64,000 bases of DNA from Antedon mediterranea. Taxonomy: Eukaryota; Echinodermata; Crinoidea; Comatulida; Antedonidae. Positions 47,230-59,342 of this stretch are shown piece by piece (position 1 is the first letter of the stretch; each line of letters starts with the position of its first letter). The stretch lies in the NCBI RefSeq assembly GCF_964355755.1, contig NC_092673.1:30015001-30079000 (forward strand). The letters run 5' to 3'. The notes beneath the pieces are model-generated. The model was not told the origin of the DNA. It saw nothing but the letters and a program-made list of their open reading frames with translations, and ran no database searches. Both the position numbers and the translations under genes were made by a program.

Positions 47230-50200
47230 TCAATTTCAGTAATGTCTTTAAATGCCCCCTGGAACCAATTATAACTTTATGCCTCTAATTAATAAATATA
47301 AAATTACTAACCATTTTAATTCATATGAAATTTACCCAATTGAAACAGCAAAGGTTTTTTTTTTATATTCACTGATTTTACAGATTATAAGACATTTTAA
47401 ATTAATTGAAAGAGAAAAAATTGATAATGTTTTGACCTCTCTTCTGCTACTTACATTGCTTATCACAGAATCAACACAATTTCCTGGGATATACTTGCTT
47501 CCTTCCGGTATAATCGTCAAATAATAATAAAAATTGTTTCAACTCTAAAAATGCTAGCCTATACCCCATGTAACCTCCTTTTTTGATTTCTTGGTACCGG
47601 TACTCGCATAAATGTTTTTTTTTTTTTTGGTTTTTTTTTTTACATTCCGTTAAATACCAAACTAATTATAATGTAAATTATTTAATAATCAACAAATGAT
47701 AAACTATTTCTAGGGGTGTCTTTTTTTAGCCTATGTTTTAAAGCATCATATTGGACAGTTGCCTATATTTGGAAATTGTAGCCTATATAAGATTTTAAAC
47801 ACATAAATTCTTCGCACAAATATAATATATTATGCATTCATTGTACAGTAGTATTGACCTCATGTAAAATGTGAGATCTGGCAAGGGACTTAAGTTGACC
47901 TGGACTTGTGCTTAGGGTGACCATACAGTCGGCGGCCACACGCTGGCTGTATTACGCCTAATACAATCATATTCACCAACCACTTGGTAACTAGCCTTCA
48001 GGCCAAGTCTCTAACAGACAACTTGACCTTAGTCTGTTAAAGGTATTATGCTTTTATTGCCCAGAGTTGACCTCTGCTGAGGCCTTTGTCCAGGTGTTAG
48101 GGGGTAAAACTGAATGGAATATTTTGACCATTCTTTTTTATTGTTCGGTCAATTACCCTTGGTTTAAAAATAGTTTAGAAGTCACTGCAATTATTAATTA
48201 TTATTATTATTATTATTACAGTTAAATAACTTAAAATAATATTGACATTTATAAACCCTCTAGATGTAGTTTAATAACCACTGTGCTTTTTAAAGAAGAC
48301 AAATATTATAGTTTTTGAAATAGTTAGTCTGGTTTATGAAATTGTTAAAAGCTATGTGTCATATCTTCTCACACGTGACAGACGCCATATTGCAAATATG
48401 CAATCTTTCAATTCCAATAAAATGGTAAGTTAGAAAGAATAATACCATGTTTGTTAAACATTAAATGATTAAAAATTTCAATTTACCAACATTTCTCGTT
48501 TTTCAAATATAAATTATAGATTTCCGTATATGATTTGTAAATTGGGTTTTTAATAATTGGTGGTTTTATTAGGGCGTGTTAAAAACGGGTTAAAATACAA
48601 TTTATGTTCTGAAATTTTTTTTTTTTAATAATGATATTCTAAAGCTGCATCAAGTGTACAATTGTGTAATTTGCAGATATGTTTTATGTTATAAATTTTA
48701 TTTTTAGAAAATGTTGCAAATAATTGAGTTTTAGAAAAAATTAATTATAATGGCAGTGGATTCTAAACCTGTATAATTCAAAATATTATTGGTGTTGGGC
48801 AAAAAAATAATTTTTTTCATAAAACCAATTTTATTAATGGGTAGTATAAGGTTGTCTAACTTTTATGTTACCATTCAAACATACATAAGGATGAAATTGT
48901 TTTAATTTTTCATTATTTTAATATTGGGACAATGTCCAAGGACATCTCAGTATAAATAGCTAAGCTATATTTAAACAACTCTTGCAAAGTAACAATAAAA
49001 GTCTTTTAAATGAAAAGTAACAATATTTTAAATTGTTGAGAGAGAAAAAGGAGGAAAAAATGAATAATTTAGTTTTTTTGGGTTATTACAACTATCGCAA
49101 AAATTATCTCTGTGTTTGCGGACAAACAAGTCTAATAATTTGCTAACATCTGAATGAACAGCAAGTGAACTATATCAATGTAAAAAATTCCATTAGTTGG
49201 CTCATTATTCTAAATATTTTTTCTAATATAAAACTCATTCCATGTTCACACCTCATAATTTGAATGTTCTCAGTATTTTTCTCATAATTGTTTATATTCA
49301 CGTTCATTTCGTCTGAATTTACTGTATGCAAAATCCTTGTGCCAACGGACTTTGGTCTTGTAACTAGTTTTTTATTGATCATATTAGCAAACTTACATAG
49401 AAATCTACCTCTTAAAATCAATTCATGGTGTTAATCATGATATTAATGCCTGGTAAAATAAATATTTAAAAAAAGCAAATATTCTGGAAAAAATAATGGT
49501 TTAAAATACAAGTGCCAAATGTATGTATATCATTGCCTACAATTATTCATGTTTAAATTGATTTTTGATAATAAAGAAATTTCTGTTTTAATTGAATATT
49601 ATGTTTGATGGCAATTAAAAAATTACTTTTTTAAGTTATGTAAATTGAAAAGCAGTTCTACATATAAATTCTGGACAGTCGGAGTAGATGTAGTCTCTAA
49701 AAGCTTGTAATTTGTTGAGTAAACTCGCAAGTGCATTATGTTTTTGCATGGTTGTTCCTAGCTAAATACTAGCTAGTTGTATATATATTAATCGTCATAT
49801 TCTTTTCAAGTCTATTGTATGTATTCATAGACTATTGTTCAGATATTTTCTCATTCTATCTTGGTGGTGTTAAAGGTGTGTTACTGGGTTGTTTTTTTTA
49901 GCAGTAAGTTTGGGTAATGGGGGTGAATGTTTTAAAAAAAATTCTTTTAAAGCGAGTATTTTGTGAAAAGCCTTGCAATATGCGTGTCAAACCACTGTGT
50001 TGTCATGTGCTTTGGTTGTTCACCTGTTGCTTATTTGTGTTTGTGAACTTGTAAATCCAAAATGGCCTTCTTGCATTCTTTGTTTCTAAGAAACATCAAT
50101 TTAAAAAAAATTATAATTTTACAAAATTGATATTTAGTTATATTTTTCAACTACATATTTTCATTTTTTTTGTGGGGGAGGTTGGGAAGGGGTGGGGTTA

Positions 50201-51600
50201 GTATTTGCTTGGATAATTTAACACAAATTTAAGCGTATATATACTTGGTTATATTTTTTTGGTAAGATGTTATTTTGGAAGACAGCAAATATTCGATGTC
50301 TGTTGTCATTAAGATCATTGTTAAAATTTAAATAACTATAAATATGTTCTTAGTGTTGGTATTACAAAATAGATAATTGTTTTATTATTTGATTTATTTA
50401 ATAATTAATGTAATTTTTTGGTACGTTGCTAAGAATACGAGAATGATTGTTTTATTTTGCATCATTGTTTGAAAGGGAGTGAATTTACTAGGAGTAATGG
50501 ATGCAGAATTATTAAAACTCCACATAGTGGATTCGCAATGATAAATTTTCCCTAACATATCTACCTCATTTGTACAAAAGAGAAGCTCGTTGTTGTATAA
50601 TAAATGTATTGTGAGTAATAGAGTAAGTAAATATTAACTGAACTCGAGGTTTCGTTTGTCTTTCTCTGCGTTTAATCTTTACATTTTTTAAAATTATAAT
50701 AAGTAATACAGGATTTTAAAACCAAACAAACATGGATAGATAATTTTTCAAAAACGGTTTCTGGGAAAATATATATACCTCAGAAATGTCACTTTATTTA
50801 CCTCGATAATTTCTAGAAATATAAAGGAATATGGGTCATTATTTAGTAGTTGATCTTCACATTGAAGATTTTTGAAAATTTTAAAAATTTTATTTTAATT
50901 TCAATAAAAAATATTAAGGAGTTGTTTTTATATAGTAAGTTTATTAGCAAATTCTGAAAGACAGATGAAACCAAATAATATCGACGATTCAAATTTTATA
51001 AAGAAATGATAAAGAGTACTGAATAATATAAATCATTTCTATAGTGAGATCAAAAACTAGTATTATTTTTATTGTAGAAGTAGCTACAAAAAGAAAACTT
51101 ATGATTTGAATCATGGATATTTTTAAGGGCGTTTAATGTGTTTAGTGTTATAAGAATATAAGAACTTCTTTGTAAGCTCAAAGTATTAGTTTTTAGACTT
51201 TAAGCGTAGTGCCTAAGTGGCGTTATGCTACAATTTATCTACCTCAGCCTAATGCAGTGTCTGCACACTGTAAAGGTATATTTTGTGAGAAAAAAATAAA
51301 TAAAGTCAGAAGTATAGGTGTTAATATTTTATTCTGAATACTTTTAGACACAAATAAAGAGGTACAGAGAAGAAGTTTATAAGTTTGTACATTATTTGTA
51401 TTGGTTGCCATACCGACGTATCATATTGTAGCCAGACAAAAATAACTTTTGAGTGATTTCTGTTTTTTTTTTCTTTTTGTCTTTTCTTTGATTTTGGAAA
51501 GAAGCCTGAAATATATGACAATACTGATGATAAGGGCAATTTCTTGTTGCATTTGTCTTTTATTCCTGTTGTCTCTATTTTTACACTTTTTTTTGCGGTG
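47230..51600. other. Intergenic, no gene supported
   Basis: AT-rich DNA. At 48,375-48,430 a CACGTG E-box, a CCATATTG and ATG|GTAAGT (donor at 48425) lie together and could mark a short first exon. The element is unsupported and ATGGTAAG is expected about once by chance. Other open frames here (47.3, 49.2 kb) are AT-rich and unrecognised. Confidence 0.4.
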
Positions 51601-52948
51601 CGTGTCATCAGTGGCGTATCCAGTGGGGGGGGGGCTGGGGGGCCCGGGCCCCCCCTGATTTTGTGTCCGTCGGCACATCATCGCGTCCGTCGGCAAACAA
51701 AGGTGCCGGGAAAAAAATAAAGTTAGGCAAATAAGAATAAACTATTATTCTGACAATAATTGAACTGTAAACATAATTCTTTTGAGTGTTTGTTTATTTA
51801 CATATCATATCAGATCCCTTCAGATGATGGAGGTACCTCCATGTTCAGATCAACTATTTTTTATTTTCATTACATCTAACCAAACACGTAAAAAATGTGG
51901 TCAAAATATCTTATCATCTAGCACGTACGTACGGCCGTACGCGCTAGATTGTTTACTCAAAAGTCTTTGAAGAACGGTCCGGTGACCTTATCCTATTCAA
52001 CCTTGTTTTTGCAGTTGAGCCTCTCATGACCAGGGATTTGTATGTCTTCCTACGCTAAGATTATATAGTTCCACATGCCATGTGCTTTTTTTCTCGTAAG
52101 ATATATTTATTATAAGTGCCAAAAACCCGTTTTTTTCTCGATATGAGGCCTTTATTATTCGAATTTTTTAAAGAAAAAGCACACATACCATAAAAAATAT
52201 CCATGAATTTCATTTTTGGAACAGAATATTCCGTGAGGCTCAACTATAAAACCACCATTTTGTGATATGATGTCATCGTAAGCCAATCAAAGCTGAGCTT
52301 TCTCGTGATTGGCATTGTTCACGGTTGAATGATTTTGGATTCTGGCTGATTTGATTGGTGGATGCGAATCACCCGCAGCGGAATGTTTTCTCTCGCGCGT
52401 GCACTAGAAGTTGATAATACGGTCTCTCTGATCGTTACTACACAAAATTAGAGCAATGAATTTGTCCGAATTCCGTTAAGTAAACAACTTCATATATTTT
52501 ATAAGCATTTAATAACATGTTTTATTGATATTTCCAATGGTGATATATAAAATAAATTACTAAAAAAACGTAATTATATGTAATTATTTTAACCAAAAAT
52601 GGCGTAGGCCTAGTTAATAGAATTGCCGACTGGGGCCGAAAAATGTTTTACTTCTTTCGTGGCTAAAAACGATAATTTTCGGCGATGTTTTAGACCCTAT
52701 ATTTCGAAAACTACAAGTCAGATTTCCTAATTTTTTCTTTATTGTAATATGAATGCAACATACTAACAGATAATGTTGGTTTGGTTTTAATTTTGCATCG
52801 TTATCCCATATAAGACAATATGACTATGCAATCCTAGAACCGTATATTGATCAGGTGTATGTACAGATAATGACACTAATTTTGTCGGCAAATTGGCAAT
52901 TCCCGGCCCCCCCAACTTCAAAATCCTGGATACGCCACTGCGTGTCAT
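51601..52948. mobile_element. Second hAT-type DNA transposon, non-autonomous
   Basis: Perfect 15-bp ends CAGTGGCGTATCCAG (51609-51623) and CTGGATACGCCACTG (52926-52940) are flanked by identical 8-bp CGTGTCAT (51601-51608, 52941-52948). The element is 1,332 bp. A G run at the left and a C run at the right, with GTCGG at 51669, 51689 and 52884, parallel the first hAT but the interior differs. It carries a CRE-like TGATGTCA (52268-52275), a CCAAT (52283) and two ATTGG boxes (52308, 52354). No transposase frame. Confidence 0.92.
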
Positions 52949-53136
52949 GCGAGTTTGTTCCACTAAGAAATGTTGATTTATTCAAGAAACTGACAGTGGA
53001 ATAGGCATTATCTAGCATGGTAACGCAAACCAGCGGTAAATATGCTCAACTCATGACGATTGTTGCGCCTTTTTTTTTGGAAAACAAACCCTCTGTAAAA
53101 ATCCTGGCTTAAGATTATAGCCTTACATTAATTCCC

Positions 53137-53200
53137 CAGTGGCGGATCCAGGATATTGAAATAGGTGTGCCCAGGGCCTAAAAATAAAGAGCTGAGCTTG
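53137..53200. mobile_element. Solo hAT-type end
   Basis: CAGTGGCGGATCCAGG at 53137 is a third variant of the same terminal motif, 197 bp after the second hAT. No matching right end was found downstream, so it is a truncated or rearranged copy. The 3' limit given is nominal. Confidence 0.5.
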
Positions 53201-53291
53201 TGATGTCCTATCTTTTGCATTACGATTTGCGTTAGAATTAACTGTAGGGGCATGAATTAAAAACATATGCTTGTACACTGCTTCATTGCTC

Positions 53292-53551
53292 CTTGGCACG
53301 TGGCGCAGCGTGTTGGACTACTGATCGTGATATCGTGAGTTAAAATCCAACGCTAGTCGTATTGCTTGTATCTTCATTAGGCAAGACAATTTACTTACGT
53401 TTGTCTCTCCACCCAGGTGTATAAATGGGTACCTGGTATAATTGCGCTGATTACTAACTGCATTATAGAAGTATGTTTCCATACATCGTTAATTGGGGTG
53501 CTTACAAGTTTTGTGCAATAAGCGCTATATAAGAATGAGGTATTATTATTG
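53292..53551 (+). mobile_element. tRNA-derived SINE, family A, copy 2
   Basis: A box GTGGCGCAGCGTG; the B box is damaged (GTTAAAATCC). The body TTACGTTTGTCTCTCCACCC then AGGTGTATAAATGGGTACCT is well preserved. The 3' end is AGCGCTATATAAGAATGAGG with an ATT-repeat tail, the fullest 3' end of the three copies. Confidence 0.8.
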
Positions 53552-53631
53552 ATTTAGAAGGGATTTTATTTTTATTTTTTCATTTATTAAACTTGATCAT
53601 TGCACATAAAAAAAGCGAAAAGAAAGGGATG

Positions 53632-53728
53632 AACAGGTGACAAGCACCTCTATCCACATCCCCCCTTAACATATACATAACAGGTGACAAGCACCTCTAT
53701 CCACATCCCCCCTTAAAATACACATAAC
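53632..53728. repeat. 47-bp tandem duplication
   Basis: CAGGTGACAAGCACCTCTAT then CCACATCCCCCCTTA is repeated at 53634 and 53681, nearly identical, followed by a variable ATA/ACATAA spacer. Confidence 0.9.
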
Positions 53729-55037
53729 AAAACAATAGTATAAATATAATACTTTTAATTGAACTTCTGCATCAAATGTAGTTCAGATATGTTTACCTGT
53801 AACAGGTGTATATAAGTATTTCCACGAAAATTGTAGGTTTGCCAAGATCTGTGACTGATGACTGGCTTCCAAGAATTTCATTACAGTATGTGTTGTTTTA
53901 CATGGATGAACATACTAACACATAACAGTTGAAATATAACTAAAACATCATTGAGTTTTGAGAATCATTTCCTCAATATGGCATCATATTCTTGTTACAA
54001 CATTAATGACTGTTTAAAATAAATGTAAAATGTAGTTTATGATGTTATAATAAAGGTCTTTGAATGTGCAAGATTCTTCCACAAGAGACCTACAATGTTA
54101 TTCTGAATTGACTACATTTTCAAGCATTATAATCATTGTCTTAGTTTGTAGTTCTGCATGTATAGTATTACCAACTCTTAGTAATAACATTTTCCCCTCA
54201 GGTGGTATTGTATGATTTTTTCATTTTCTGTTAACTAGCTTCCACTATGCATTATTCACATTGCTGAATATAACAGTATAATTTAAGTAAATGCTGATTG
54301 CATTAAAGCATTGGTAGGATATATTTGATTGTTTAGTAAATATTTCAGTTTATAAGGGCAAGGTCATTTGCTTAGCCTCTTATCTTTAATTTCAGCATTT
54401 CATGTTCTATTCATAAAAAAGTTGACCGATAACAATACCCATTATTCAAAACAACCGGAGCATAGCACATGAAAAATATTCATGCGGCAAGACATTGTAC
54501 AATGGGTTTTTGGATAGGCAAATGATTGAAGTCATTTTAGAAGAGACTATAATGTTCAAAATTTATCAGACTAGTAATAACTACATCCTTACACTAATTC
54601 ATTTCAACACACCGTGATGCATTAATGCTTAATTCAAAATATTTTTGGATGAAATTTGTGGAATTCTACTGTAATACTGTTACTATAGCCCCTTTCTGAA
54701 CAAATGGCCGGTAATACTCCTGATCATGCCGTTATTGTGCCCTATCTGAAAGGGTCGCAAAATGACCGTATACATCTAGTAATATTTGGTACTATACCTG
54801 CATTTTTTTTTATGCTCGCATTTATAGTATTTTATTGCGGTTAATTTAAACATTGTGCAGTCACATGTATTGCATAAAAGATGCAGACATTGTTATTGTT
54901 TTAGTTGGACTGTTTAAAGTGGCGTTCTACAGGTTATCTTCCAGTAGAGACAATAGGTGAATTTGGGATATATGCTGTACATGGTTCTAGTAATGATATC
55001 ACCTCATTAGTGAGAAAACAGTATTGCATACTGATTT
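53729..55037. other. Intergenic, no gene seen
   Basis: AT-rich DNA. A paired 'GGCCGGTAATA...' stretch at 54,706-54,775 is more mixed in composition, but nothing was recognised. Confidence 0.45.
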
Positions 55038-55204
55038 CTAAACTAGTTTGACAAAAAAAGTGTGATATGCCTAAATATGGTAGTGATATGCCCAAATATG
55101 GTAGTGATATGCCCAAATATGGTAGTGATATGACATCATGTCCATATATGGGCACATCACATTTTTTTTTGTCAAACAAAGTTTGATAGTGTAGACAGAA
55201 TTTA
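55038..55204. mobile_element. MITE family M1, copy 5
   Basis: The left end is shortened to AACTAGTTTGACAAAAAAAG; the right end is TTTGATAGTGTAGACAGAAT. Three tandem 21-bp units (GATATGCCCAAATATGGTAGT) lie inside, and a perfect CArG box CCATATATGG at 55142-55151. The - strand frame with repeated SLPYLGI is translated MITE sequence. Confidence 0.7.
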
Positions 55205-55397
55205 ACATGAAGTAGCTGCAGCCCCCATACAGTACATTATTGTCATTTATATAACACCCATATAAATTCCTGTCATTTGATTGGACGAATGTGGGTTACA
55301 TGGCGTGCAATAGTACGCACTATTCAACGATCGTTAAATAGTACTTTTTGAAACATTTTTGTGTACGAAAAAAAAAGGTCTAGATGTTATATAAAAC
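55205..55397. other. Intergenic spacer with mixed composition
   Basis: TTGATTGGACGAATGTGGGT and GCGTGCAATAGTACGCACTA are less AT-rich than their surroundings and may belong to the same insertion as the following hairpin. No ORF. Confidence 0.35.
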
Positions 55398-55556
55398 AAA
55401 TAATGAATGTTTTGTATTCGTGTAATGGTACAAATAATGGCACTTGGTGAATGATGAAAGGTTATATCAACTCAGCTTTGCCTCGTTGATATAACCTTTC
55501 ATCATTCACCTCGTGCCATTATTTGTACCATTGCACTCATAAACATTCATTATTTG
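55398..55556. repeat. Long inverted repeat: arms about 72 bp, loop 13 nt
   Basis: The left arm (55,398-55,471) runs AAATAATGAATG ... GGTTATATCAAC. The right arm (55,485-55,556) is its complement with only a few mismatches. The loop is TCAGCTTTGCCTC. Transcribed, it would fold into a single near-perfect hairpin of about 72 bp. Confidence 0.93.
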
Positions 55557-57469
55557 TATACTATGTGCTTTGACTGGCTCACTACAGTATGAATGAACAT
55601 ACTTCTCCAACATCACTTTTTTTTTGTCCTAAATAAAGGTATATTCCCCCAAAAAGTACCTAATCATGGTAGCAACATCTTTCTAAATATAGATTCATTA
55701 CTTGTACTGGAATACTCTATATACAAAAGGTATTGTTAAATAAATGCCGACTCAACCTGAATTTCCACTCAAGTGCACCCATGTACAATGTGAAACTATT
55801 TTCGATCCCCGGGGAATATTTTCAAACAATGCCATTGAATTTATATTCTTTTATGTGCATATCTGAATTTATGATGGGGAGCATAGTTTAAGCATTCAGT
55901 TTGGGAAAAATGAAATCAACCTGAATAACAAGCCATGATTTTTAATCATTCAATCATCCGAAAATAAAAAAAAAAAGGTTTTTTTTCAAGGTTATGGGCC
56001 TGCTTCAATGAGTTCACTAACAGTGTGTATTGTAAATGTAAATCCACATTCAATCTACAAATCTTCTTGAACTTACTATTACCCTTGACAAATTATGATG
56101 CAAGGCCAAATTAAGATATCAAAATTGCTAGGACCAAATGAGGGTGAGAGATCTCCCCTTGAAAATCTGAAGAAAAAAATCAGTATATTTATAAGTTGGA
56201 AAAGCTCTCGAAAAAATCCGTAAAAGCAGCAGCTGATATAAATGTTTTCAGCTTTAGGTTTGGGTCTTTTTGTTCATATATTAATGTGAATTTCATTAAT
56301 AACCATTGAAAATGTTATCTTCTTATTGTTAAGTGTTTTAATAATTTACGTATACATATTGGTTGAAGTTGAATTGAATGGTGACACTATTTTCATCTGT
56401 TAAAAAATTGTTCTATTTTACAAATTTTTAACAAATAAAAATATAGCTATTCAACAAACATATAACATTCATTGTGTTTTATAACGTACACGCCTTTAGT
56501 ACTTTTATTCAATTTATCTGCTGCCTCTTCCACCTAGAATGAGAAACAGTTACAAACCTCAAATTTACAAAAAGCTTAGCATGTAGTACTACCCCCAATT
56601 GCGAGAATTGGGAGAAATTAATACATAGCACATAATATGTATGTATCAACCAACCAAACAAGGTTACACTTAGGTGTGTTATGTTAATAATTAGTATTAT
56701 ATTTTTAGACATCTTGTTATGTTGGGTATTATTTTACTTAAACAACTGTTTGAAAACAAAAATGTTTATTTATAAATCAATGGGAGGAGTACAAAATGTA
56801 GGCTAAAGCAATAATAAGTAGGCCTATTCTATAGAATAAGTAGGCTAATAATATTATTAGTATGACATAGTGATATGCTGGTAGTAGCAGAGCTTTGTAC
56901 TCTTGGAGTGCAAGAACCTCAGAAATGAATTTTCCACTTTTTTGAAATGTAATTATCATTGTGAAGGTTATTTGTTTATTCGACCATTATGGTTGAAGGT
57001 TGGACAATGGCCATAAGTCATGGAATACTGCTCTATTGGTCACCCAATCAATTTTTATTGTGTGGGTCGAGAGTTTTAGTAGCACTGTGCTGTTGATAAT
57101 TAATGTTAGACCTTTTCAAATATATTGTTGAAATATAATGAATATGTTTTGCCTAGCAATGTAAATTTTCTGTATTATTTTGTATTTTTACGTATAAATG
57201 TTTGTTGGTATTAACCTTCAAATCCGACTTAACATAAAATGTTTTCTCTACTACTAGTATTATGTATAATTATGGTTTTGTTGCAACAATTTACACTTTT
57301 TTTTTAGTTTTGATTATGGAATCTGATAAATAACTAAGATTACTTTTTCATACTTAAACGAGTAAAAAAAAATGTTGCAAGTTGAATATTAATCTTATCT
57401 AAATAATCTGATTGAACATCAGATACCAGCAAGAACTAATCTGCAGAATATTACAATAATTGAGTTTAT
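55557..57469. other. Intergenic, no gene seen
   Basis: AT-rich DNA with no recognised exon. The open frames at 56,509-56,712 and 56,777-56,959 (- strand) are AT-rich and hydrophobic. Confidence 0.45.
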
Positions 57470-57541
57470 CATATGTCTATATATGGACATTTCCATATGT
57501 CTATATATGGAAATTTCCATATGTCTATATATGGACATTTT
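57470..57541. repeat. 24-bp palindromic tandem repeat, 3 copies
   Basis: The unit is CATATGTCTATATATGGACA plus TTTC; starts at 57470, 57494 and 57518. Each carries CATATG and a CArG-like CTATATATGG, and each half is self-complementary (TGTCTATA/TATATGGACA). Confidence 0.9.
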
Positions 57542-58115
57542 TCAATTATTTTTACATTTTGTATTCACCCTCTATTTATTTAACAAATTATTTTGTTCAT
57601 TTGTGAAAATATGTTTATGATGGGAGATCCAATAGAATAAACAAAACATTGATTATAAAATAATTAAAAAGAAGAAAACTTTTTTGTAAATTTCTATGAA
57701 ACCGAGTATGAACGCCTCCCCCTATCGGCCGTTGGGTGCACTTAGGTCAACAAGATTTATTATGTTCATTTTACATTTTACTTTCAGAAACCAGCTGAAT
57801 TGCAGTAAGACATTTTAGAATTATGATTTGTCAAGGTAAAGACCCTCAATGCATTAACATCTGACCCAATTCAATTTGAAATGTTTCCTCTTGGGCTTTC
57901 AGATTTTCTTTTACATAAGCCCCTTTTTTCACGAGTATGATCGTGGTAAATTAATGATTTATTGTTGAACTGGAATATTATTTTTTATTTTAAAATAATA
58001 ATTATGTACATAAAAAACGAAGAAAGTTGTCCTGGTTTATTATTTTATATTTCAACTAAATTAAAAATGACAATTTGCTTTTAACATTAAAAAGTAGAGG
58101 GAATTGGGAACTTAA
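57542..58115. other. Intergenic, nothing seen
   Basis: AT-rich DNA without ORFs or repeats of note. Confidence 0.5.
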
Positions 58116-58397
58116 TGGGGTTGTGGCAAAGTGTGTTGGATGTTGGACGTTGGACTACTGATTGACAGATTCGAATCCATTGTCCTCCTTGTATCAATCC
58201 TTGGACACTTACGTTTGCCTCTCTCCACCCAGGTGTACAAATGGGTACTTGGTAAGGTCAAAACACAACTGCGTTGATCACTGGCTGCAACATTGTGGAA
58301 GTATGTTTCAAGACGATCCAAAAAACAGAGGTATTAATGTGGAGCGCTCAGAGGCTTAGTACATTAAGCGCCGCTAAAATCATGTATTATTATTATA
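58116..58397 (+). mobile_element. tRNA-derived SINE, family A, copy 3
   Basis: Head GTTGTGGCAAAGTGTGTTGG contains a 12-bp duplication (ATGTTGGACGTTGGA). The B box is partly kept (GATTCGAATCC). The body TTACGTTTGCCTCTCTCCAC then CCAGGTGTACAAATGGGTAC matches copies 1 and 2. The tail is (TAT)n. Overlapping 65-69 codon frames are translated SINE. Confidence 0.8.
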
Positions 58398-59342
58398 TGA
58401 ATAGTTAGATCATTCCAAATGTATGCCGAAACAGTTTTCATTTAAAGCTGACTCATTTATACACGTTTTTATATTTTGTCAATAAGGTTAAAAATGATTT
58501 CAACAGTATGGTATGCTAAGATTTATATACCATTAATTTATTAAACATTTAAAACCACATGTTGCCCTAAAAACGATTTTATAGCTTATTATGAGTTTAA
58601 CCTCAGTAAACCTAGAATATGGATAGGGCAGAGATGCTAAGGACGGAGGCTACAAAAATTATGAAAATTAAATGATTTTTGTCCTTGAGCATAAATTATA
58701 TAGCATATTGTACATAGCCAGTTTCCTTATACCAATATTAAGAACAAACTAAAAAGTGCATTCATGATTCAACAACTTAGGACCTCGAACTCTAACCTAT
58801 ACCGAAAAAGTTTTAATCCGAAGACTACGTCTTTGGCCGTATCACCTTGATATTTTATAGGTGTTATTCTTGCAATTAAAATGCTACTGTACGTAACCGA
58901 CCGGATGTAACACATTCTTAAATTAAAACGACAGTTTTGATTTTACAGGTAACGTTAAGTAGAACAAATATTGGCGCCCTCAACACTGTTCCATTTATCA
59001 TTGGTGCACTTTAATTGAACCGATTTATTTACGGTTGACCAGGTAATTGAACGCACTTTTACTAGTGATATCATTATCCTCTTCATTCAAGTAAAAACCA
59101 ACTATATTTTGAATCAATCAATTTACATTTGTTTCGAGCAACGATAACAATGTTTTTCAAAAATGTTATTCAGTAAATAAATCATTTTTAATAACAAATC
59201 ACAAACACGATAAAATGAATACAATGTGGTTTCAAACAAACAATTATTTTTGCTATGTGGTAGTAATAACAATGGAATAATTGAATTTGAATATTAATAA
59301 TGGAGTTAGAAATTTATGTTATCTGCAAGTCTATGAGACATA
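58398..59342. other. Intergenic, no gene seen
   Basis: AT-rich DNA. The slightly GC-richer 58,790-59,050 stretch shows no exon. Confidence 0.45.

Noticed and set aside
48422-48430. ATG|GTAAGT with a nearby E-box, as a first exon of another gene
   Set aside because: ATGGTAAG is expected about once per strand by chance, and there is no downstream partner exon or recognised peptide.
54934-55179. A - strand ORF with repeated SLPYLGI
   Set aside because: It is the translated internal 21-bp array of MITE M1 copy 5.
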